Assembly (NCBI GenBank): GCA_019637915.1
Contig: JAHBUV010000001.1
Span: 2,326,565 to 2,390,564, forward strand
Reading direction: 5' to 3'
DNA from: Pseudobdellovibrionaceae bacterium
Lineage (GTDB): Bacteria > Bdellovibrionota > Bdellovibrionia > Bdellovibrionales > Bdellovibrionaceae
Length of the DNA: 64,000 nt
Under the pieces are notes generated by a model that searched no databases, was not told the origin of the DNA, and saw nothing but the letters and a program-made list of their open reading frames with translations. The position numbers and the translations under genes are program-made. Positions 57,358-64,000 of this stretch are shown piece after piece. The stretch's first letter is position 1. Every line of letters starts with the position of its first letter.

Positions 57358-60273
57358 TCAGAACAAAGCGCCCATCTGCAAGGCCATGATCAAGGAGGCC
57401 CCGTCCGAGTGCGCGGCGGAGGAGGGCAGGGCGGCGCCCAGGATGAAATTCATCGGCAGGAAGTAGCCGATGGTCGTTTCCAGCCGCGCTTCGAAGCCGG
57501 TGCTGGCGAAAAAGCGGTTGCTGCGCACGGCTTCGAAGATCTCTTCGCGGGGGCGGTAGGCGAAGCCATCGAGGCTCACCACGTCGGCGAACAAGGCCCC
57601 GGTCAGCCGGGTCAGGTAAAAGGGATCCGTGCCGCTGCCTCTTTGGATCTCCTGCAAAGGCAAACGGTACTCGAAGTTGGCGTTGGTCACCGTCTTGCCG
57701 AAGAAATGTCCGACGCGGTAGCCGCGCATGACGTAAAGGGGGACCGCCGGGTCCGGCTGGAAAAAATAATTCGTCGTGGAGGCGCCGTAAATGGCGCCGA
57801 TGCGCTCCTGCGTGTACACCGAGTTCAGCCGCGCCATCAGGGCGTGGCGTTTGGGGAGCCACTTCGACCAGTAGCCGGCGCCGCTCAACAAATATTGTGT
57901 GTAATGGATGTGGTCCCGGGCCGGAACATAATGATTGGCGCCGCCCAGGAGGTAGCCGCCCTCTTCCGGGGAGATCTGCAGGCCCGAACGGCCGTAGTCG
58001 GCGTACATGGCGAGGAGCGCGGGACCGCTGCGCCGGGCCTCGGAGTCATGGTAAGAGGTCTTGCGCCAGTTCCATCCGAGGCTCGCGGACAGATAGCGGT
58101 TCACCTTGAACAGGTCCGGTTGGAAGGACAGGGACTGCACCTCGTTGAAGACCGGATCGTTCGTCGACACCAGGTAGGTGGCGTTGCGCGCCGCCGACGC
58201 CTGCGCCGACACCGGCCACACGTTGTTTTGGTAAGCGGCCGCGTAGGAGGCCTCCTTCAGGCCCGAGTCCCAGGAGCCCGCCAGGGAGTAGACGTGTTTT
58301 TTCAGCGGGTCGAAAGCGGAGGTGGAGGCGTCGATGACGAGGGAGTTGTTCACCGCCGACAGGCTGATGAAGGGGATCCAGTAGCGCGGCATCAGGTACG
58401 AGGCCGGGCGGTAGGCGGATTTCTCCACGGCGACGTCGGGATCGGGCGGATCCTGCGGGGGCACGGGGTAGCGGTCGGCGAACAGCGGCTGCACCTTCGG
58501 CAAACTCTCGGGCAGGACCGCCGCGCCCGCCGGCAAGCGGTGCACGCGCTGGCCCTGGGCGGTGAGCAGGGTCGTGTAGAGGTCGCCCGTGCGCGGGTCG
58601 AAGCCCGTCGAAAATGCCGAGCCCGCCACGTGGCTCAAGGGCTTCGCCGTCAGGAAATCGTCGCTGGCGAGATACAGGTTGTGCACGCCGTTCAACGAGC
58701 TCGTGAAGACGAGGCCGCGGGAGGTGGGCAGGGCGAATCGCGCGTTGGGGAAATCATCGAGAATGACTTCGGCGTGGGTCTCGCCGGGGCGCAGGCGCCT
58801 CAGGCCCTCCCAGGCGTCCGGCGAACGCACGGAGAACACCACGCTGCCGTCGGCGAGCTCCACGGGGAAAGAGGCGCGCTCCTGCCAGTCGCCCCGCCAG
58901 ACCGTCGTGGCTTTTTGGGCGGCGATGTCCCAGCGCGAGACGTGGGTGCGGGCGCCCTCGAGCCCGACGAAAAGAACGCTTTTGCCGTCGCGGCTGACGA
59001 AGGGCTCGCGGGCCCGGAGGCCGCGCGTGAGGCGGCTCGATTTCTCCGTGTCGAGATCGAAGAGCCAGAGGTCCGAGTAGGATTCGTAGCGGCTGACGAG
59101 ATCGACTTTGTCGAAGACCAGCTTGCGCCCGTCGGGGAACCAGCTGACGCGGGAGATGGAGCCGCTCGGCGGGGCGTCCTTGGTGGCGGGCTGCACGCTG
59201 TCCTCGCGGCGGTTGACGAAACGCTCCTCCTCGATCCCGTCAACAAAAGAAGATGAGGGCGTGCGGCGGCGGAAGATGCGGATGGAGCGGCGGTCGGTTT
59301 CATCGACGCTGATGAACGCCAGGCGCTCGCCGTCGGGGCTGACCTGCGGGCCTTGCGAGTACTGCGCCTGACCGCGCAGGCTTTCGCCTTCGGCGAAAGG
59401 GACGCGTTGCAACTGATCGAGCTGGGCCCGGGCGCGGCGTTCGGCTTCCGCCATGGCCGTCGCGTAGAAGCTTTCGTAATTGGCGCCGAGCAGGTCCCGC
59501 GCCGGGGCTTCGACGAAATAGGGAACGCGGCCGCCGTGGCGCTGGTGAAGTTGATCGAGAACCGCTTTGCCTTTTTGCGCCACGGCCTCGCTCCAAAAGA
59601 TCGAGCCGAACAGGTAGGCGCTCATGCCTTCCGGCCAATGCGGCAGAGGTTCGTTGATGCGGGCCAGGTCAAAACGCCCCAGCTCCCGGTTCTGGACGAA
59701 GGTCCTGATCGCGCCGTCCTGGTAAGCGGAACGCAGGCGGCCGCCTTTGGACACCATGCTCTCCACCTGCACGGCGGCGCCCTCTTTCCACCAGCGCGGC
59801 AGCAGCAGGTTGGGGGAAAGGATGGTGCCGAAGACGGACTGCAAAGGCTCCATCGTTCCCGACACGGCCTCGAAGGTCAGGACATGGGTGAATTCGTGGG
59901 CGACCAACTCCAGAATCCAATCGCCGCCTTCGCCGAGGCTGTCCTGCGGGCCCGGCAGCACGGGATAGATGAACAGATGATTGTAGGGCAGACGGGTGGC
60001 GTAGCCGTTGGTGAGATCGGTTTTGTCTGCCAGGACGACGATGGTTCGTTCGGGCACGTCGGTGAAAAGGGGCGCGACGCTTTGATAGGCTTTCTCGAGT
60101 TTGCGGGCGTAGAGGAGACCCATCTCTTGCTGCTCGGCATTAACGATGACTTCGAAGTGGGGTGTTCGCAAAGTGACGAATCGCCAATCGCTCGGGAATT
60201 CCTGGGCCAGCGAAGGCGGGGCGAAAAAAAGCAGACCCAACAAAGCTGATCGAGCGAGCGCGTGAAGTTTCAT
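57358..60273 (-). CDS. Outer-membrane zinc metalloprotease-like protein with propeller and barrel domains
   Basis: A 971-residue exported protein (signal near MKLHALARSALLGLLFFAPP, cleavage after SLA). Residues 35-260 are peptidase-MA-like: HEFTH at 126-130, and the third ligand in WWKEGAAVQ (Glu164), so the zinc site looks intact. Residues about 300-650 hold PD40/TolB-like blades (GPQVSPDGERLAFISVD, SRVSWFPDGRKLVFDKVD). Residues about 680-971 look like a beta barrel that ends in MGALF, a C-terminal Phe. ATG at 60273 is the likeliest of several nearby starts. Confidence 0.82.
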   Translation of the reverse strand: MKLHALARSALLGLLFFAPPSLAQEFPSDWRFVTLRTPHFEVIVNAEQQEMGLLYARKLEKAYQSVAPLFTDVPERTIVVLADKTDLTNGYATRLPYNHLFIYPVLPGPQDSLGEGGDWILELVAHEFTHVLTFEAVSGTMEPLQSVFGTILSPNLLLPRWWKEGAAVQVESMVSKGGRLRSAYQDGAIRTFVQNRELGRFDLARINEPLPHWPEGMSAYLFGSIFWSEAVAQKGKAVLDQLHQRHGGRVPYFVEAPARDLLGANYESFYATAMAEAERRARAQLDQLQRVPFAEGESLRGQAQYSQGPQVSPDGERLAFISVDETDRRSIRIFRRRTPSSSFVDGIEEERFVNRREDSVQPATKDAPPSGSISRVSWFPDGRKLVFDKVDLVSRYESYSDLWLFDLDTEKSSRLTRGLRAREPFVSRDGKSVLFVGLEGARTHVSRWDIAAQKATTVWRGDWQERASFPVELADGSVVFSVRSPDAWEGLRRLRPGETHAEVILDDFPNARFALPTSRGLVFTSSLNGVHNLYLASDDFLTAKPLSHVAGSAFSTGFDPRTGDLYTTLLTAQGQRVHRLPAGAAVLPESLPKVQPLFADRYPVPPQDPPDPDVAVEKSAYRPASYLMPRYWIPFISLSAVNNSLVIDASTSAFDPLKKHVYSLAGSWDSGLKEASYAAAYQNNVWPVSAQASAARNATYLVSTNDPVFNEVQSLSFQPDLFKVNRYLSASLGWNWRKTSYHDSEARRSGPALLAMYADYGRSGLQISPEEGGYLLGGANHYVPARDHIHYTQYLLSGAGYWSKWLPKRHALMARLNSVYTQERIGAIYGASTTNYFFQPDPAVPLYVMRGYRVGHFFGKTVTNANFEYRLPLQEIQRGSGTDPFYLTRLTGALFADVVSLDGFAYRPREEIFEAVRSNRFFASTGFEARLETTIGYFLPMNFILGAALPSSAAHSDGASLIMALQMGALF

Positions 60274-60315
60274 GCTCCACATGATCCCGGTAAAGCGATG
60301 CAACATCAATCGGGT

Positions 60316-60343
60316 TTGACAACCGGCCGCTGTGCACTAAAGT
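60316..60343 (+). promoter_or_regulatory. Promoter of the pal operon
   Basis: TTGACA (60316-60321), 16 bases, TAAAGT (60338-60343) makes a good sigma-70 promoter 32 bases before the pal start. AAAGGAGGAAA before the ATG is a strong ribosome-binding site. Confidence 0.65.
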
Positions 60344-60374
60344 TATGAACTGACTCATTAAAGGAGGAAATTTC

Positions 60375-60899
60375 ATGAGCATCGCTCCCACGCAAAACAA
60401 CTGGATGAAACAAGTGACACTCGCCGTGGCCGCTCTGGCCCTCGTTGCCGGTTGCAAAGGCAAACAGACCAAGACGGATGACAGTGTTCCCATGGCCGGT
60501 GGCGGTGACACGGTGGAGTCCGCTCCGCTGAGCTTCAACCCGCAAGGTTCGGACTCCGGTGAGATCGCCGGCTTGTCCACGGTCAATTTCGATCTGGATA
60601 AATCCGCCCTCGGCAACGCCGCGAAAGAAAAACTGCGTGGCAACGCCGCCTGGATGAAACAAAACGGCAACGTCAAACTGCAAATCGAAGGTCACTGCGA
60701 CGCCCGCGGTTCCGTCGAGTACAACATCGCCCTGGGCGAGCGTCGCGCCAACGCCGTGAAAGCCTACATGGTGAGCCAAGGCATCGCCGGCGACCGTTTG
60801 AGCGTCATCTCCTACGGCAAGGAAAAACCCCTCGACAACGGTGACACGGAATCCGCCTACGCGAAAAACCGCCGCGCGAATTTCGTGCCCCTGCAGTAA
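60375..60899 (+). CDS. pal: Peptidoglycan-associated lipoprotein Pal
   Basis: A 174-residue lipoprotein (LALVAGC, Cys27) with a C-terminal OmpA-like domain: VNFDLDKSALGNAAKEKLRG (about 69-88), IEGHCDARGSVEYNIALGER (about 104-123) and KNRRANFVPLQ. The Asp and Arg that grip diaminopimelate in peptidoglycan are present. Pal links the outer membrane to the wall and the Tol complex; tol genes are not in this window. First gene of a block leading to tsaD. Confidence 0.95.
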   Translation: MSIAPTQNNWMKQVTLAVAALALVAGCKGKQTKTDDSVPMAGGGDTVESAPLSFNPQGSDSGEIAGLSTVNFDLDKSALGNAAKEKLRGNAAWMKQNGNVKLQIEGHCDARGSVEYNIALGERRANAVKAYMVSQGIAGDRLSVISYGKEKPLDNGDTESAYAKNRRANFVPLQ

Positions 60900-60912
60900 G
60901 ATGGAGTGAACG

Positions 60913-61233
60913 GTGAGAGTGTCGTCCATGATGATCCGGCTCGCCGTTTTGACCGCGTTCGTGATCCTGGCCGGTTGTCAGTCGACCCCGGCCCCTCTGG
61001 AAGAATACGTCCTGGCCCGTTCCGCCATCGAAGCGGGCAAGGCGGTCCAAGCCGCCCGGCATTCGCCGGGTTACTGGCACCAGGCCGAAGAGGCCTACCG
61101 CAAAGCCCGTTTGTATTACAATGACCGCGATTGGGAGAATGCCCGCGTGGAGTTCATCCGTGCCCGTCAGGCCGCGGAAAAAGCCGAAAACTCCGCCCGC
61201 CTGATCCGTCAAAAAACCGGAGATATTTTATGA
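60913..61233 (+). CDS. DUF4398-type lipoprotein
   Basis: A 106-residue lipoprotein (VILAGC, Cys about 22). The rest is a helical hairpin rich in Ala and aromatic residues (ARSAIEAGKAVQAARHSPGY, then HQAEEAYRKARLYYNDRDWE), matching DUF4398. GTG at 60913 has GGAG upstream; ATG at 60928 is also possible. It overlaps the next gene (ATGA). Likely an accessory of the Pal-CpoB system. Confidence 0.8.
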   Translation: MRVSSMMIRLAVLTAFVILAGCQSTPAPLEEYVLARSAIEAGKAVQAARHSPGYWHQAEEAYRKARLYYNDRDWENARVEFIRARQAAEKAENSARLIRQKTGDIL

Positions 61234-61940
61234 CGAGATTCCGACGTCCTGGATTCGCCGCGCTGTTGGCCGCCTCCCTGCCCCTGACGATGACGGCTTG
61301 TTTGAAAACCCGCTCCGACGTCAGGGACACCGAGCAAAGAACGGTGATGCAGCAGCAGGTGACGAGTCTGCAGCGGGACACGGCGGACGCCGGCGGCCGC
61401 TTCGCGGAAATGAACGAACAGATGCGCGAACTGCGCGGCCGCATCGAGGTGGTGGAAAGCCGTCAGTCGTCGGGAAATTCCGACGCGGAAAAAATCCGCC
61501 AGGCGAGCAAAGAGCAGAATGACGAAACCGCCCGGCGACTGGGCCTGATGCAGGAAACCGTGCTGCGCCTGGAGACCCAGGTGCAGGCCTTGAACGCCGA
61601 GATGACGGCGCTGAAGGCGGAGGCGGCGGCGCACTCGGCGCAGGCCGCGGTGTCTTCGGCGACGTCGGCGAAAAAAGACAGCTTCGACAGCGCCATGGTT
61701 TTCTTCGATGAGAAGGACTGGAAAAAAGCCATCCTCGGTTTCCAGAAATACCGCGACACCAACCCCAAAGGGAAAAAACTCGCCGAAGCCACCTACCTGA
61801 TGGGCGTGTCCTTCCAGGAGCTCGGCATGAAGGACGAAGCCAAGACCTTCTACGACGAGGTCATCTCGAAATTCGGGAATTCCAACGAAGCCAAAAAAGC
61901 CAAAACGCGGTTGAAGAGCCTGAAGAGCGCGAAGAAGTGA
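61230..61940 (+). CDS. CpoB/YbgF-like TPR protein (lipoprotein form)
   Basis: A 236-residue protein with lipoprotein-like signal (LPLTMTAC, Cys24), coiled-coil region (about 40-135) and two or three C-terminal TPRs (SAMVFFDEKDWKKAILGFQK, then LMGVSFQELGMKDEAKTFYD), the architecture of CpoB, which coordinates wall synthesis with outer-membrane constriction. E. coli CpoB is periplasmic rather than lipidated. It overlaps the tsaD start by four bases. Confidence 0.85.
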   Translation: MTRFRRPGFAALLAASLPLTMTACLKTRSDVRDTEQRTVMQQQVTSLQRDTADAGGRFAEMNEQMRELRGRIEVVESRQSSGNSDAEKIRQASKEQNDETARRLGLMQETVLRLETQVQALNAEMTALKAEAAAHSAQAAVSSATSAKKDSFDSAMVFFDEKDWKKAILGFQKYRDTNPKGKKLAEATYLMGVSFQELGMKDEAKTFYDEVISKFGNSNEAKKAKTRLKSLKSAKK

Positions 61941-62986
61941 TCGAACAAGTCCTGGCCATCGAGACAAGCTGTGACGACACCTCCGTCGCGGTCGTTCGCC
62001 GCGACGGTTTTGTTTTGAGCCTCGTTTCCGCGAGCCAGGACCTCGCCCACGAGCCGTTCGGCGGCATCGTGCCCGAGATCGCCTGCCGCAATCATTCGAT
62101 CGCTTTGCTCCCGTTGGTGGAAGAGGCTTTGAAAAAAGCCGCTGTCGCCTGGACGGACCTGGGAGGCATGGTCGTCACCAACCGCCCGGGATTGATCGGC
62201 TCTTTGATCGTCGGCGTGATCACGGCGAAAAGCCTCGCGCAGGCCCGGCATCTGCCCCTGATCGGGGTCAACCACCTCGAAGGGCATCTGCTGGCCCCTT
62301 TCCTGCGCGATGACGGCTTCGCGCCGCCGCCGGATTTCGCCGCGCCCTACGTGGGCCTCGCCATCAGCGGCGGGCACACCAGCCTGTACCGCATCAACGG
62401 GCTGGGCGACTACGAGGTCCTGGGCGCCACCAAGGACGACGCCGCCGGAGAGGCCTTCGACAAGTTCGCCAAGATGATCGGCCTCGGTTTCCCGGGCGGC
62501 GTGAAGGTCGACCGCCTGGCGAGGAACGGCGATCCCAAGGCCTTCAACCTTCCCCGCAGCCTCCTCCACGAGGACACTTTCGACATGAGTTTTTCGGGGC
62601 TGAAGTCCTCGGCCCAGCGTCTGGTCGATCAATTGGGGCCGGAGGAAACCGCGCGCCGCCAGGCTGATCTGTGCGCCTCTTTTCAGGAGGCGGCCGTGGA
62701 CGTGCTGGTCGCGAAACTCGACAAGGCCGTGCGCCGCACGGGTTTGCGCCGGGCCATCCTGACGGGCGGGGTGAGCGCGAATTCGCGTCTGCGCGAAAGA
62801 ACCCAGGCCTGGGCCGACAGGGAGAACATCCAGCTCGTCATCCCGCCGATCCGCTACTGCACTGATAATGCCGCGATGATCGGTTACGCCGGCATCCTGC
62901 GTTTGAATCGCGGCGAGCGCCACGGCCTGGATCTGTCGCCGTCCCCGCAAAGCGCGGCCGGCGATTTCCGCGAGGGGCGCGCGTGA
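61937..62986 (+). CDS. tsaD: tRNA N6-adenosine threonylcarbamoyltransferase TsaD
   Basis: TsaD makes the t6A modification at position 37 of ANN-decoding tRNAs. The 349-residue sequence has VLAIETSCDDTSVAVV at the start, GGIVPEIACRNHSI (about 42-55), NHLEGHLLAPF (about 111-121, metal-binding His), AISGGHTSLYRI (about 138-149) and ILTGGVSANSRLRE (about 274-287). GTG at 61937 overlaps the previous stop. Confidence 0.97.
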   Translation: MIEQVLAIETSCDDTSVAVVRRDGFVLSLVSASQDLAHEPFGGIVPEIACRNHSIALLPLVEEALKKAAVAWTDLGGMVVTNRPGLIGSLIVGVITAKSLAQARHLPLIGVNHLEGHLLAPFLRDDGFAPPPDFAAPYVGLAISGGHTSLYRINGLGDYEVLGATKDDAAGEAFDKFAKMIGLGFPGGVKVDRLARNGDPKAFNLPRSLLHEDTFDMSFSGLKSSAQRLVDQLGPEETARRQADLCASFQEAAVDVLVAKLDKAVRRTGLRRAILTGGVSANSRLRERTQAWADRENIQLVIPPIRYCTDNAAMIGYAGILRLNRGERHGLDLSPSPQSAAGDFREGRA

Positions 62987-63807
62987 CGGCCCGCCAGCGC
63001 CTGGAAGAGGTCTTGCGGGAAACCGGCCTGATCGCCAAAAAATCCCTCGGCCAGAACTTCCTGGTCAGCGACAACGTCATCGCGAAAATCCTCGGGGAGG
63101 CCGCGAAGTTCGACGCCCGTCATTTGCTGGAAATCGGTCCCGGTCCCGGGGCGCTGACGCAGGACTTGCGCCGGCGCGGCTTGCCTTACACCGTCATCGA
63201 GCTGGATCGCACCATGGCCGATTACTGGCGCGCCCAGGGCCTGAACGTGATCGAAGAGGACGCCCTGCGGATCGATTGGAAATCCCTGATCGGGGAAAAA
63301 ACCCTGCTGGTGAGTAACCTGCCTTACCAGATCTCCTCCTCCCTGGTGATCGACCGCAGCCTGGATGAAAAGCCGTTGATGGGCATGGTGCTGATGTTCC
63401 AGAAAGAGGTCGCCCAGCGCATCCGCGCCGCCGCCTCGAGCGAGCATTACGGGTTGTTGTCGGTGATCGCGCAGAACTTCTGGCGCACCTGGCTGGTGTC
63501 CGAGGCGGGGCCCAAGGACTTCTGGCCGCCCCCGAAAGTGGCCAGCCGGGTCCTGGGGTTCGAGCCCCTGGACGTGGCGGGTTTGAACCGCCAGGGCTTT
63601 CTCAATTTCGTCAAAGCGGCTTTTGCCCAGCGCCGCAAGCTCCTGAAATCGAATCTGTCGGTCTGGCTGTCCTCGCGGCGGATCCCTCCTGAGAAACTCC
63701 TTGCCAAGATCGATGCCTTCGGGCTCAAAGAGACTGTGCGCGCGGAGGAATTGACGCCGGCGCGATTCCGGGAATTGTATGAGCATTTTGATCATTCAAG
63801 AGAATAA
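62983..63807 (+). CDS. rsmA: 16S rRNA dimethyladenosine transferase RsmA (KsgA)
   Basis: A 274-residue enzyme that dimethylates two adjacent adenosines near the 3' end of 16S rRNA. KKSLGQNFLVSDNVIAKIL (about 23-41), SAM motif LEIGPGPGALTQDL (about 49-62) and catalytic VSNLPYQISSSLV (about 110-122, NLPY) are clear. GTG at 62983 overlaps tsaD. The last 29 bases overlap smpB. Confidence 0.97.
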   Translation: MTARQRLEEVLRETGLIAKKSLGQNFLVSDNVIAKILGEAAKFDARHLLEIGPGPGALTQDLRRRGLPYTVIELDRTMADYWRAQGLNVIEEDALRIDWKSLIGEKTLLVSNLPYQISSSLVIDRSLDEKPLMGMVLMFQKEVAQRIRAAASSEHYGLLSVIAQNFWRTWLVSEAGPKDFWPPPKVASRVLGFEPLDVAGLNRQGFLNFVKAAFAQRRKLLKSNLSVWLSSRRIPPEKLLAKIDAFGLKETVRAEELTPARFRELYEHFDHSRE

Positions 63808-64000
63808 AAAGGCCCGCTTCGACTACAGCATCGTCGACACCTTCGAGGCCGGTCTGGAGTTGATGGGCAGCGAGGTGAAATCGCTGCGCGACAAGGCCAT
63901 TCAATTCAAGGATTCCTACATCAGCTTCCGCGGCTCGGAAGCCTTCTGGCAAAACGCCCACATCGCCGAGTACAAGGCCAGCAGCTACAACAATCACGCG
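63779..64000 (+). CDS. smpB: SsrA-binding protein SmpB (5' part, cut by the window end)
   Basis: Seventy-four codons are visible: LIIQENKKARFDYSIVDTFE, then GLELMGSEVKSLRDKAIQFK, and DSYISFRGSEAFWQNAHIAE, all typical of SmpB, which binds tmRNA for ribosome rescue. ATG at 63779 lies inside the rsmA end. The C-terminal half with the tail helix is beyond the window. Confidence 0.95.
   Translation, partial: MSILIIQENKKARFDYSIVDTFEAGLELMGSEVKSLRDKAIQFKDSYISFRGSEAFWQNAHIAEYKASSYNNHA

Overview
The window is GC-rich (about 60% or more by eye) and densely packed, with many ATGA, GTGA and TTGA start/stop overlaps. Gene content suggests a member of the Bdellovibrionota or a close relative. The indicators are a TIGR02147-type regulator (a family known mainly from Bdellovibrio and Fibrobacter), menaquinone genes, a CsrA-FliW pair, several short flagellins, many lipoproteins and barrel proteins, and a Pal/CpoB block next to tsaD. 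The assignment is an inference from content, not from a marker-gene comparison. I saw no tRNA, rRNA, CRISPR array, intact transposase or prophage.

Region by region: (1) 0-6.7 kb is a flagellar hook/filament-junction operon, flgI-flgJ-flgM-flgN-flgK-flgL, followed by the post-transcriptional regulators csrA and fliW. (2) 6.8-14.9 kb is menaquinone and prenyl-lipid synthesis: menA-menC-menE, a small ferredoxin, an opposing YkgJ plus hotdog-thioesterase pair, a polyprenyl synthase, a second UbiA-type prenyltransferase, rsmJ and a membrane protein. (3) 14.9-33 kb is mixed housekeeping and envelope: a SpoIIE-type phosphatase, citrate synthase, a small regulator, two low-GC secreted proteins next to an AT-rich island, a TIGR02147 regulator, a metallophosphoesterase, a HIT protein, an aldehyde-dehydrogenase-fold protein without its catalytic residues, a collagen-like lipoprotein, elbB, an Eis-like acetyltransferase, ferredoxin-nth, and a thiamine-type ABC transporter. 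(4) 33-41.3 kb is the filament region: three flagellins with sigma-28-like promoters, a DOMON-like protein, NamZ, flaG-fliD-fliS and a FliT-like gene. (5) 41.4-45.8 kb holds an outer-membrane barrel, a lipoprotein and a propeller/cytochrome-c protein. (6) 45.9-55.7 kb is one tightly coupled run: TPR protein, Maf-like domain, two GT9 glycosyltransferases with matching helical extensions, two small helical proteins, a histidine kinase, a receiver, rsmD, coaD and an aminotransferase. A sigma-54-like element precedes it. It looks like a glycosylation module, possibly for flagellin. (7) 55.9-64 kb has a DUF2802 protein, an envelope metalloprotease-propeller-barrel protein, and the block pal, DUF4398, cpoB-like, tsaD, rsmA, smpB (cut by the window end).

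The most unusual non-coding signals are a family of 61-bp near-perfect palindromes placed exactly between convergent genes, a structured intergenic element with a 16-residue ORF at 21.5 kb, and a dense set of dyads in front of the third flagellin promoter.
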